A DNA stretch of 64,000 bases, from positions 1 through 64,000 of the forward strand of contig NZ_CAJPVI010000043.1 of NCBI RefSeq assembly GCF_905397435.1, read 5' to 3'. Shown one piece after another: positions 53,588 through 61,313 of the stretch; within the stretch, counting starts at the first letter, position 1, and every line of letters begins with the position of its first letter. The DNA is from Cupriavidus numazuensis (GTDB lineage: Bacteria; Pseudomonadota; Gammaproteobacteria; Burkholderiales; Burkholderiaceae). The notes below the pieces were generated by a model. The model was given only the letters and a program-made list of their open reading frames with translations, did not search any database and was not told the origin of the DNA. The translations under genes and the position numbers were made by a program.

Positions 53588-54574
53588 ATGTCCATGCAGG
53601 CCCTGGTGCTGAACCACTACAACGGCCCCCTCGAACCAACCACACTGCCCCGGCCCACCCCTGGCCCTGGGCAGGTACTGGTACGCATCGCTGCGAGCGG
53701 CCTCAATCCGCTCGACACCAAGATCCGGGCGGGCGCCGCCGCGCATGCGCGGCATCCACTACCACTCGTGCTTGGCATTGACATGGCCGGCACGGTGGAA
53801 GCAGTCGGTGCAGGCGTTACCGCTTTTCACCCTGGCGATGAAGTCTACGGCATGACCGGCGGCGTGGGCGGCCTGCAGGGTTCGCTCGCGCAGTATGCTG
53901 CCGTCGACGCAGACCTCCTGGCCCGCAAGCCCTCGAATCTGTCGATGCGCGAGGCCGCTGCCCTGCCGCTGGCTTTCATCACGGCCTATGCCGGTATCGT
54001 CGATCGGGCGCATCTGCGGACCGGCCAGACCGTGCTCGTGCAAGGCGGCGCTGGCGGCGTGGGCCATATCGCGGTGCAACTGGCACGCGCGCTGGGCGCC
54101 ACAGTGTTTGCCACGGCCAGTGAGAAGGATCTTGACCTGGTGCGCGAGCTCGGCGCAACGCCCATTGACTACCGCGCGCAGCCTGTCGAAGCGTACGTCG
54201 CCGCGCACACGCAGAGTGAAGGCTTCGAGCTGGTCGTCGACACGGTCGGCGGCCCGACCCTGGATGCCTCGTTCACTGCGGTGAAGCACTTCGGCCACGT
54301 GGTGAGCGCGCTCGGCTGGGGAACGCATGCGCTGGCCCCGCTGTCATTCCGCGAAGCCACCTACTCCGGCGTGTTCACACTGTATCCGCTGCTCACCGGC
54401 AAGCTGCGCGCCCATCACGGCGAGATAATGAGCGAGGCCACGCGGCTGGTGGAAAGCGGGCTGTTGCGGCCGGTGGTCGATCCGCGCCGCTTCACGCTGG
54501 CGCAGGCGGAGCAGGCATACGAACTCGTCACCGCAGGCACCGCGCGCGCCAAGGTGGTTGTCGAGATCGCGTGA
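53588..54574 (+). CDS. Zinc-independent quinone oxidoreductase (MDR family)
   Basis: The 328-residue medium-chain reductase has the N-terminal GroES-like domain (PGQVLVRIAASGLNPLDTKI), and NADPH-binding VLVQGGAGGVGHIAVQLA. There are no zinc-binding cysteines, so it is a quinone or enone reductase. Three in-frame ATGs crowd the start; 53588 is best placed after AGGAG. Controlled, perhaps, by the divergent LysR gene. Confidence 0.87.
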   Translation: MSMQALVLNHYNGPLEPTTLPRPTPGPGQVLVRIAASGLNPLDTKIRAGAAAHARHPLPLVLGIDMAGTVEAVGAGVTAFHPGDEVYGMTGGVGGLQGSLAQYAAVDADLLARKPSNLSMREAAALPLAFITAYAGIVDRAHLRTGQTVLVQGGAGGVGHIAVQLARALGATVFATASEKDLDLVRELGATPIDYRAQPVEAYVAAHTQSEGFELVVDTVGGPTLDASFTAVKHFGHVVSALGWGTHALAPLSFREATYSGVFTLYPLLTGKLRAHHGEIMSEATRLVESGLLRPVVDPRRFTLAQAEQAYELVTAGTARAKVVVEIA

Positions 54575-54578
54575 TGGC

Positions 54579-54704
54579 ATCGAGACCCCTCTGCTGGCCT
54601 CGCCATCGCTGAGCGCAGCGGCCGGACGTACTGTCTGGCTCAAGCTGGAATCGCTGCAGCCGTCCGGATCGTTCAAGCTGCGTGGCATCGGCGCCACCTG
54701 CGAG
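54579..54704 (+). pseudogene. N-terminal fragment of a PLP-dependent serine/threonine dehydratase
   Basis: The frame reads IETPLLASPSLSAAAGRTVW, LKLESLQPSGSFKLRGIGAT and CE, which is the opening of threonine dehydratase-type enzymes with the PLP lysine in SFKLRG. No start codon is positioned for it and the sequence changes character at about 54705, close to the hairpin repeat. Only about 42 of more than 300 residues remain. Confidence 0.75.
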
Positions 54705-54812
54705 ACAGTTCACACGCTTGGCCTCTTCTTCGGCATCGCCGTCCGTCGTGCTCGGGCCAGATGTACGGATGTGTGGTTGGTATTGGGCGTGTCGTTCTTG
54801 GCGGGCGCCGCG

Positions 54813-54876
54813 GTTTCGCCGGCGTAGCCGGCGAGTCACTTTTTGTCCGAGCGACAAAAAGTAACCAAAAAGCGCG
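54813..54876 (+). repeat. Hairpin repeat, left arm
   Basis: This roughly 60-bp unit contains two perfect hairpins: TCGCCGGC-GTA-GCCGGCGA (54816-54834) and ACTTTTTGTC-CGAGC-GACAAAAAGT (54838-54862), then AACCAAAAAGCGCG. It recurs inverted at 55436-55495. It lies right after the dehydratase fragment, as though it were the break point. Confidence 0.85.
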
Positions 54877-55435
54877 TCGTTGCCGCTGGCCATCAATTCC
54901 ACGGCGACAGTGGTTCAAACGGCTTTGGACGCCTGCGATGGTGGTCGGCCGTTCGACCCTGCTACGCCATGTGAGTCAGAACCTGTGCCTCACGCGGCAC
55001 GGCTTTTGGACAATCCCCAAGACGGACTCGGGTACAGCGTTCCAATCAGATGAGCGGTGGGACGCCTTCGGCTGCGCTGCGCGCGCGTCGTCGTCTGGGT
55101 GCGATCTCATCAACGTCGCTGGCGCCCGAGGTCTGTATTTCTTCTCCCTCTCTCCACATGGCGCATGCAATGCGCGGGCCTCGTTACCGAGGCGTGGGTT
55201 GCCCTGGGCTGGCGACCTCAGACTAGGGCTCTGCGCGGAGCGCAGCCGAAGGCGATTACACGATATCGGTAGCAGCAGGGGCCACAGACGCTTGCAGGGC
55301 TCGTCCAATCAGCGCTGTATTCCCGGCCACGGTGGTGCCCCACGCGGCAGGCAGCGTAATCCACTCTGAAGCCCATACCCGTACAACACCCTCAGCACAC
55401 TACGATAAAAATTCGCCCCTTTGGGGCAACCAAAA
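54877..55435. other. Gene-free segment between inverted hairpin repeats
   Basis: About 560 bases with no supported gene. An open frame can be traced across it, but it begins inside the left arm, has no family features and shows irregular composition. Together with the flanking arms it looks like a single miniature repeat-bounded element. Confidence 0.5.
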
Positions 55436-55495
55436 CGCGTTTTTGGTTACTTTTGTCGCTCGGACAAAAGTGACTCGCCGGCTACGCCGGCGAAA
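55436..55495 (-). repeat. Hairpin repeat, right arm (inverted)
   Basis: Inverted copy of 54813-54876 with small changes: ACTTTTGTC-GCTCG-GACAAAAGT (55449-55471) and TCGCCGGC-TAC-GCCGGCGA (55475-55493). A weaker third trace (GCTGGCTACCCCGACGAAAC) follows at about 55542-55562. Confidence 0.85.
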
Positions 55496-55631
55496 CAGCA
55501 GCGCCAGCAAAGAGCGATAACCCCGCCCGAACGACAAGCCCCCGCTGGCTACCCCGACGAAACAGCAGCGCCCGCCAAAAACCATACCCCCACCCGCATT
55601 TCGGCGAAGAACCCTTCTTCGACCTTTGTAC

Positions 55632-55666
55632 CGGCATGTATTACCACGCCAGGGGAATACATGCCG
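55632..55666. promoter_or_regulatory. Perfect 11-bp inverted repeat upstream of the cupin gene
   Basis: CGGCATGTATT (55632-55642) and AATACATGCCG (55656-55666) are exact inverted copies 13 bases apart, about 92 bases before the ATG. It could be an operator or a terminator for the upstream element. Confidence 0.5.
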
Positions 55667-55717
55667 AAACACTTCCCCTTCCCCCCAATACATCACCGAT
55701 ACGTCGACCTACTGAAA

Positions 55718-55756
55718 TGGAGACTCCTCTGGCTAACCGTAACGAAGGAGTCTCCA
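55718..55756 (+). promoter_or_regulatory. Leader stem that covers the cupin ribosome binding site
   Basis: TGGAGACTCCT (55718-55728) pairs perfectly with AGGAGTCTCCA (55746-55756), with a 17-base loop. The AGGAG of the second arm is the Shine-Dalgarno site of the ATG at 55758. In RNA this would hold translation off unless the stem melts. Confidence 0.6.
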
Positions 55757-55757
55757 C

Positions 55758-56159
55758 ATGAAGTCGATTCGAATCATGGCTGCCGTCCTGGTCGCCGGCA
55801 TGGGCGCGATCATGCAGGCCGTGCCGGCGCAAGCAGCCGATATCCACCGCACCGATCTCGTCCAGCACGCACTCAGCGCGCCGGGCATCGAAGGCATCCA
55901 GGTCCGGGTGGATTTTGATCCGGGCGCCTTTGCGCCGAAGCACACGCACCCTGGCGAGGAGATCGCCCATGTCCTGCAGGGATCGCTGGAATACCAGCTT
56001 GGCGATCAGCCGCCTGTCACGCTGAAGGCCGGCGAATCGCTGTTCATCCCGGCGGGGACGGCACATTCCGCGCGCAATGTGGGCAGCGGGCAGGCATCCG
56101 AACTGGCGACCTATGTCGTCAGGAAGGGCGCCCCGCTGGTGGTGCCCGCCAAGCCCTGA
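55758..56159 (+). CDS. Exported cupin-domain protein
   Basis: The 133-residue protein has a signal peptide (MAAVLVAGMGAIMQAVPAQA, cut before ADIH) and a single cupin with first motif PKHTHPGEEIAHVLQG and second motif GESLFIPAGTAHSARNV, supplying three histidines and a glutamate for a metal. Such periplasmic cupins are of unknown role. AAGGAG precedes the ATG, but it is buried in a perfect leader stem. Alone, with a NodT-type gene convergent downstream. Confidence 0.85.
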   Translation: MKSIRIMAAVLVAGMGAIMQAVPAQAADIHRTDLVQHALSAPGIEGIQVRVDFDPGAFAPKHTHPGEEIAHVLQGSLEYQLGDQPPVTLKAGESLFIPAGTAHSARNVGSGQASELATYVVRKGAPLVVPAKP

Positions 56160-56330
56160 AATCTTTACCTCGTTCCGGGGGGCGGCTGCAAACGAGGCAG
56201 AAACCCGATCCGTCCCGCGCGGACCGCGCGCGGTTGTGGTCGCGTTACCTGTGCGAGCAGTTCCGGGACAATGACGCCGTGGCGCCGCACCTCGCGTCGC
56301 GAAGCTGTGCAATGGCCAGGCCCCGCCGCT

Positions 56331-57722
56331 TCAGCTGCCCCACCCGCCGCCGAGCGCCCGGTACATCGCCACCCGCGCCCGCAGCCTTGCCAGCCGCAGT
56401 TGTACCGACAGGTCCTGCGCTGCATAGAAGGTGCGCTGGCTGTCGAGCAAGGTGAGCAGCGTCTCGGCCCCGGCCCGGTAGCGCGCCTCCGACAACGCGA
56501 CGGCGCGGCGGGCCTGGGCGAGTTCTTCGGCCTGGGCCAGCGCCTGCGCGTCGGCACCCGCCACGGTGCTGAGCGCAACTTCGGTGTCGGCGAAGGCATT
56601 GACGATGGCCGCGCGATAGTCCGCCAGCAACTCGGTACGCTGCGCCAACGCAATGTCGCGATTGCCGGCCAGCCGCCCGCCATCGAAGATCGGTGCCAGC
56701 AACCCGGCGGCCAGCGTATAGACGGGCCCGTCAAACAGCGAGCCAAGGTGCAGCCCCGAATAGCCCAGTCCCACGCCGAAATTCACGGACGGCAATAACG
56801 CGGCGCGTGCCGCGGCCACGTTGGCATCGGCGGCTGCAAGGCGGGCTTCGGCCCGCGCGATGTCGGGGCGCCGGGCCAGCAGCGTGGAAGGTGTTCCCGC
56901 GCCGATATCCGGCAGTTGCAGGCCATCGAGCCCGGCGGTCCGCAGCGCCGGGGGCGCCGGCTCGCCCAGCAGCACCGCCAGCGCGGTGCGGGCATCGCGC
57001 TCTTGTTGCCGCAGGGCAGGCAGTGCGCGCTCCTGCGCCGCCACGAGCGCCCGTTGCTGTGCCAGCTCGAGCTGCCCGGCGGCGCCGGCGCGCCCGCGCG
57101 CCTCGACCAGCCGAAGCACGCGCCGCGCGTTGTCGAGGTTGCGCCCCGCGATCTCCCCTCGCTCGCGCAGGGCCTGCGCCTGCAGCCAGGTGTCGGCAAC
57201 GCCTGCGGTGACGGTCAATTGCACGGTATCGCGGTCGAAGCGCGAGGCGCGCAAATCCTGCAGCGCCCCTTGATGCAACGAACGGTAGCGTCCCCACAGG
57301 TCGACTTCGTAGCGGGCAAACAGGCTGACGCCATAGAGCGGGCCATCAACCTGCGCGTCGCCGCCAAGCCGTCCTTCGCGCGTCACGTCGGCGCGGGCGT
57401 TCAGTTCCGGCCAGAGCGGCGCACCCGCGACAGCGGCGCGCGCCTGCGCCTGCTGCACGCGCGCGACCGCGGAGGCCAGGTCCAGGCTTTGCTGGCGCGC
57501 ACGGCGCACCAGCGTGTCCAGTTCATCGTTGCCGAAGCTGAGCCACCAGCCGTCATCGACGCTGTCGCCGGCGGTGACCGTTTGCGGTGCGCTCCAGGCA
57601 GCGGGCACCGTAACGGCGCGATCGGCGCGGTCACCGTGCAGCGCACAACCGGGCAGCACGATGCCGGCCAGTGCGATCCCGGCCAACGGCACCAAGCGAA
57701 ACAACGAGGCCCGCATCGTCAT
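56331..57722 (-). CDS. NodT-family outer membrane efflux lipoprotein
   Basis: The 463-residue protein is a TolC-type channel of RND/MacAB systems. The signal peptide ends in the lipobox LPGC, so it is lipid-anchored. Coiled-coil repeats are typical: SLDLASAVARVQQAQARA, GVSLFARYEVDLWGRYRS and ARRPDIARAEARLAAADANV. The ATG at 57722 overlaps the stop of macB (ATGA). With MacA and MacB it would form a three-part exporter like PvdRT-OpmQ. Confidence 0.9.
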   Translation of the reverse strand: MTMRASLFRLVPLAGIALAGIVLPGCALHGDRADRAVTVPAAWSAPQTVTAGDSVDDGWWLSFGNDELDTLVRRARQQSLDLASAVARVQQAQARAAVAGAPLWPELNARADVTREGRLGGDAQVDGPLYGVSLFARYEVDLWGRYRSLHQGALQDLRASRFDRDTVQLTVTAGVADTWLQAQALRERGEIAGRNLDNARRVLRLVEARGRAGAAGQLELAQQRALVAAQERALPALRQQERDARTALAVLLGEPAPPALRTAGLDGLQLPDIGAGTPSTLLARRPDIARAEARLAAADANVAAARAALLPSVNFGVGLGYSGLHLGSLFDGPVYTLAAGLLAPIFDGGRLAGNRDIALAQRTELLADYRAAIVNAFADTEVALSTVAGADAQALAQAEELAQARRAVALSEARYRAGAETLLTLLDSQRTFYAAQDLSVQLRLARLRARVAMYRALGGGWGS

Positions 57723-59668
57723 TCCCCCGCCAGTGCCAGCACCGGGTCCAGCCGTGCCGCGCTGCGCGCCGGCATGAAGCCAAACACCAGCCCGGTCAGC
57801 ACCGCGCAGCCAAAGGCCAGCGCGCAGGCCGCCGCAGAAAATGCCACCGGCACGTCGGCCAGCCACAGTCCCACTGCGGTGATCAACCCCGCCGCCACGC
57901 CAACGCCGCCGCCCACCGCCGTCACCAGCACCGCCTCTGCCATGAATTGGCGCTGGATATCGCGCTGACGTGCGCCGGTGGCCACGCGGATGCCGATTTC
58001 GCGGGTGCGCTCGCGGACCGTCATCAACATCACGTTCATCACGCCGATGCCGCCAACCACCAGCGACACCGCCGCGATCAGGCCCAGCATCACGGTCATG
58101 GTGCGCGCGGTGGCGGTCTGGACGCGGATCGCCTCGGCCTGGTTCCAGATGCGGACGTCCTTGCCGCGCCGGTGCTCGGCCAGGCGTGCCTCGATGGCGG
58201 CGGCGGTCTCGCTGGCCAGGTCGCGATCGCGGATCTCCACGGCGATCCAGCTCGGGTATGGGCGCCCATAGAGCCGCGCCACCGCCGCGGACATCGGCAC
58301 CACCACGCGGTCGTCCTGGTCCTCGCCGCCTGACGAACCCTTCGCCGCGAGCACGCCGACCACCTGGAACGGCACCTTGTCCACCAGGATGTCCTGCCCC
58401 ACCGGGTCGCTGCCATCGGCAAACAGCCGCTTGCGCACGGTCTGCCCGATCACCGCGACCTTGGCCGCGCGCCGCTCGTCGGCAGCGTCGAACATCGCGC
58501 CCTCGGTCACCGGCCAGCGCAGCACCTTGCCGAATGCGACCGTGGCGCCGCCGCCCTCCGTGTTGTGGTCAATGCCGCCGCGCCGCACCACCACGCGATC
58601 CTCGATATACGGCGCCACCGCCAGCACATTCGGCACGCTCTCGATCACGCCGACATCGTCCAGGCGCAGCGGCGCGCCGCGCTCGCGCGACGAGGCGCTC
58701 ATCGCGGCCACGAACATGGTGCGCGAGCCGAAGGTCTCCATCTGCGCCATCACCTGGTTCTGCGAGCCGCTGCCCACCGCCAGCATGACGATCACCGAGG
58801 CCACGCCGATGACAATGCCCAGCAGCGTCAGCCCGGTGCGAAAGCGGTTGCCCCACATCACGCGCCATGCCGCGCGCATGGCGTCACGCAGCTCTGCGGC
58901 AACACTGGCTTCGCCCCCGGCCAGCGCGGGGATCGCTGCGTCTGCCGCCGCTGCCGCCGGCTCTTGCGGCTCGCCCGAGTCGGCCACGATCTGCCCATCA
59001 CGGATCTCGATCACGCGCGGCGCCTGCGCGGCGATCTCGCGGTCGTGGGTGATCAGGATCACGGTATGCCCCTGCGCGGCGAGTTCGCGCAGCAGCGCCA
59101 TGACTTCGGCGCCGCTGCGGCTGTCCAGCGCGCCTGTGGGTTCGTCGGCCAGCACGATGCGGCCGCCGTTCATCAGCGCGCGCGCGATCGCCACGCGTTG
59201 CTGTTGCCCGCCGGAAAGCTGGCGCGGCCGGTGGTCCAGCCGCGTGCCCATGCCCAGGCGCGACAGCAAGGTGGTGGAGCGCTCGCGGCGCGCGGCCTCG
59301 GGCATGCCGGCATACAGGGCGGGAATCTCTACGTTTTCACGCGCGGATTCGGTCGGCACCAGGTGGTAGCCCTGGAACACAAAGCCGAAGGCCTCGCGCC
59401 GCAGCCAGGCAAGCGCATCGGCGTCAAAGCCGCCGACGTCGCGGCCGTCGAACAGGTACTGCCCTTCACTGGCCCGGTCAAGGCAGCCGAGGATATGCAT
59501 CAGCGTCGACTTGCCTGAACCGGAGGCCCCGACGATGGCGACGAACTCGCCCGCATGGATGCGCAACGACACCCCGCGCAACACCTCGGTGGCCGGGGCA
59601 CCATCGCGGGGCTGGCCCCCATAGGACTTGCGGATGCCGCGCAGCTCGATCAGAGGCGCGCCGCTCAC
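57719..59668 (-). CDS. macB: MacB-type ABC transporter (ATPase plus permease)
   Basis: The 649-residue protein has an N-terminal ABC domain with Walker A GASGSGKS (47-54), signature LSGGQQQR and Walker B VLADEPTGALD. A first membrane helix follows (LTLLGIVIGVASVIVMLAVG), then a periplasmic domain and three more helices ending at the FtsX-like core. The GTG at 59668 overlaps the macA stop. The periplasmic part delivers substrate to MacA and the outer membrane factor. By context PvdT-like. Confidence 0.92.
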   Translation of the reverse strand: MSGAPLIELRGIRKSYGGQPRDGAPATEVLRGVSLRIHAGEFVAIVGASGSGKSTLMHILGCLDRASEGQYLFDGRDVGGFDADALAWLRREAFGFVFQGYHLVPTESARENVEIPALYAGMPEAARRERSTTLLSRLGMGTRLDHRPRQLSGGQQQRVAIARALMNGGRIVLADEPTGALDSRSGAEVMALLRELAAQGHTVILITHDREIAAQAPRVIEIRDGQIVADSGEPQEPAAAAADAAIPALAGGEASVAAELRDAMRAAWRVMWGNRFRTGLTLLGIVIGVASVIVMLAVGSGSQNQVMAQMETFGSRTMFVAAMSASSRERGAPLRLDDVGVIESVPNVLAVAPYIEDRVVVRRGGIDHNTEGGGATVAFGKVLRWPVTEGAMFDAADERRAAKVAVIGQTVRKRLFADGSDPVGQDILVDKVPFQVVGVLAAKGSSGGEDQDDRVVVPMSAAVARLYGRPYPSWIAVEIRDRDLASETAAAIEARLAEHRRGKDVRIWNQAEAIRVQTATARTMTVMLGLIAAVSLVVGGIGVMNVMLMTVRERTREIGIRVATGARQRDIQRQFMAEAVLVTAVGGGVGVAAGLITAVGLWLADVPVAFSAAACALAFGCAVLTGLVFGFMPARSAARLDPVLALAGE

Positions 59669-60852
59669 GATTCGCGCTCCGTCGCGCTGTCCGCCACCAC
59701 GCGCTCGCCCGGCTGCAGGCCCTCCAGCACCTGGGCGCTGAAGCGGTTGCGCACGCCTACCTTCACGCGCCGCGTTTCCACCTCGCCGTCGGCGCGAAGC
59801 ACGCGCGCGGTAAAGTGACCGCGCTCGCCATTCGCCGTGAGCGATGCCAGCGGCACCGTCACCACGTCCCGCGCGCTGGCTTCGATAAAGCTGACCTGCG
59901 CCGTCATTTGCGGCATCAGTTCGCCATCGGCGTTTTCGACATCGAACAAGGCGGTGTAGACAATCACCTTGCTGGCAGCGGAGGCGGGCGTGGCCGCGCC
60001 CTCGCTGCCGGTCTTGTCTGCCGGCGTCGGCGGCGCCGGCAGCACCTGCCGCACCTTGCCCTGCCAGCGGCGGGTCTCGCCACCGAGCGTGGTGAAGTAC
60101 ACCGGCATGCCGGGCCGTACACGGCGCACGTCCGCCTCGGACACCTCGGACCACACTGTCATCGTGCCGAGGTCGGCAATGCGCAGCACATTAGGGGTCT
60201 GGTAGGTGGCATTGAGGGTCTGGCCCTGGCGGGCATCGACCGACACCACCGTGCCTGCCATCGGCGCATAGATGCGGGTATAGCCGAGCCGCGCCTCGTC
60301 GGCCTTCAGCGTCGCCTGCGTTTGCGCGATCTGCGCCTGGATATGGTCGATGCGCGCGGCAGCCGACGCCAGCGCGGCCTCGGCACCCTGCACGTCTTCT
60401 TCGCGCGTGGCCTCGTCCGCGGCCATGCGGCGCTGGCGCGCATGCTGCTGGCCGGCCAGCCGGTGCTGCGCGCGCTGGTCGGCCAGCTGGGCGCGCAGTG
60501 CGGCCAGCGAGGCACGACCGGCGTCCACCGTTGCCTGCTGCACGCTGGGGTCGATCTCCACCAGCAGCTGGCCTTCCTTGACCACGTCGCCGGGCTGCAC
60601 CAGCAGGCGGAAGATCTGCCCCGAGACCTGCGCGCCCACGTCGACATAGCGGCGCGGCTGCAGCGTGCCCAGCGCGGTCACGCTCGATTCGATCGTGGCG
60701 CGCGCAACCTGCACCGTATGCATGTCCTGCGCCGGCCTGCGCATCGACGCCGCCGCGCCCGCGCCCAGCACAGCCAGGACTACTATGGCGACCAGCAACC
60801 GGCCACCCTTTCCCAGCCTGCCCTCCAACTTACCCCACCAGCCACTCAGCAC
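59665..60852 (-). CDS. macA: MacA-type membrane fusion protein
   Basis: The 395-residue protein has one N-terminal membrane helix (LLVAIVVLAVLGAG), a lipoyl-like pair (GTLQPRRYVDVGAQVSGQI, and IYAPMAGTVVSVDARQGQTL) and a long coiled-coil hairpin between them. The GTG at 60852 follows GAGGAG at 9 bases and puts the anchor near residue 20. It starts 5 bases after the Fur-like gene, so it is in the same operon. PvdR-like by position. Confidence 0.9.
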   Translation of the reverse strand: MLSGWWGKLEGRLGKGGRLLVAIVVLAVLGAGAAASMRRPAQDMHTVQVARATIESSVTALGTLQPRRYVDVGAQVSGQIFRLLVQPGDVVKEGQLLVEIDPSVQQATVDAGRASLAALRAQLADQRAQHRLAGQQHARQRRMAADEATREEDVQGAEAALASAAARIDHIQAQIAQTQATLKADEARLGYTRIYAPMAGTVVSVDARQGQTLNATYQTPNVLRIADLGTMTVWSEVSEADVRRVRPGMPVYFTTLGGETRRWQGKVRQVLPAPPTPADKTGSEGAATPASAASKVIVYTALFDVENADGELMPQMTAQVSFIEASARDVVTVPLASLTANGERGHFTARVLRADGEVETRRVKVGVRNRFSAQVLEGLQPGERVVADSATERES

Positions 60853-60857
60853 TGCCG

Positions 60858-61313
60858 CTACTCCTCTGACCTGCCCAGTTCGATTTCCCAATGCGCGCCG
60901 TTGCCGAGCTGGTGCTCGCGCAGCACGCGCAACAACGCCTCGCGCAGGGCCGCGTCGTCGACATCGACCCACACGCCGCCCAGGCTGGTGCGCACGCGCA
61001 GCTTGCTGCCGGTCAGCTCCGGACAACGCCGGTAGACCGCACGCGCGCAACCGCAGTTTTCCTGCCAGACGCGCGCAACCAGGCCTGCCGAAACCAGCAC
61101 CTTGAGCAGACGATAGATGGTGGCCAATCCGAGCGGCGTGCCACGCAGCAGCATGCGGCGATAGATGTCTTCACCGCACAGCCAGTCCCCGCCGCTGCCC
61201 GCCATGACGCGCAGGATCGCAAGCAGGTTGGGCGTCGCCTTGAGGCGGGCGCGCCGCAACTGGTTGACGATGTCGTCGGCAACCGTCTCCTCAACCGCGG
61301 TAGTCACCGTCAT
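60858..61313 (-). CDS. Fur-family regulator without a recognisable metal site
   Basis: The 151-residue protein has the Fur winged-helix fold (GDWLCGEDIYRRMLLRGTPL, then ATIYRLLKVLVSAGLVARV) but the histidine-rich HHDH sensory stretch that should follow is replaced by ENCGCARAVYRRCPELTG. Only two histidines remain in the chain, both near the end. It is embedded in the export operon between a PvdE-like exporter and macA. It may use cysteines (Cys87, Cys89, Cys97) or act without metal. Fur identity is by fold only. Confidence 0.72.
   Translation of the reverse strand: MTVTTAVEETVADDIVNQLRRARLKATPNLLAILRVMAGSGGDWLCGEDIYRRMLLRGTPLGLATIYRLLKVLVSAGLVARVWQENCGCARAVYRRCPELTGSKLRVRTSLGGVWVDVDDAALREALLRVLREHQLGNGAHWEIELGRSEE

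Noticed and set aside
54761-55369. Open frame of about 200 codons across the hairpin repeat
   Set aside because: It runs through the hairpin arm and the gene-free segment with no ribosome site and no family features; similar translations of such repeats are often mis-annotated as proteins.
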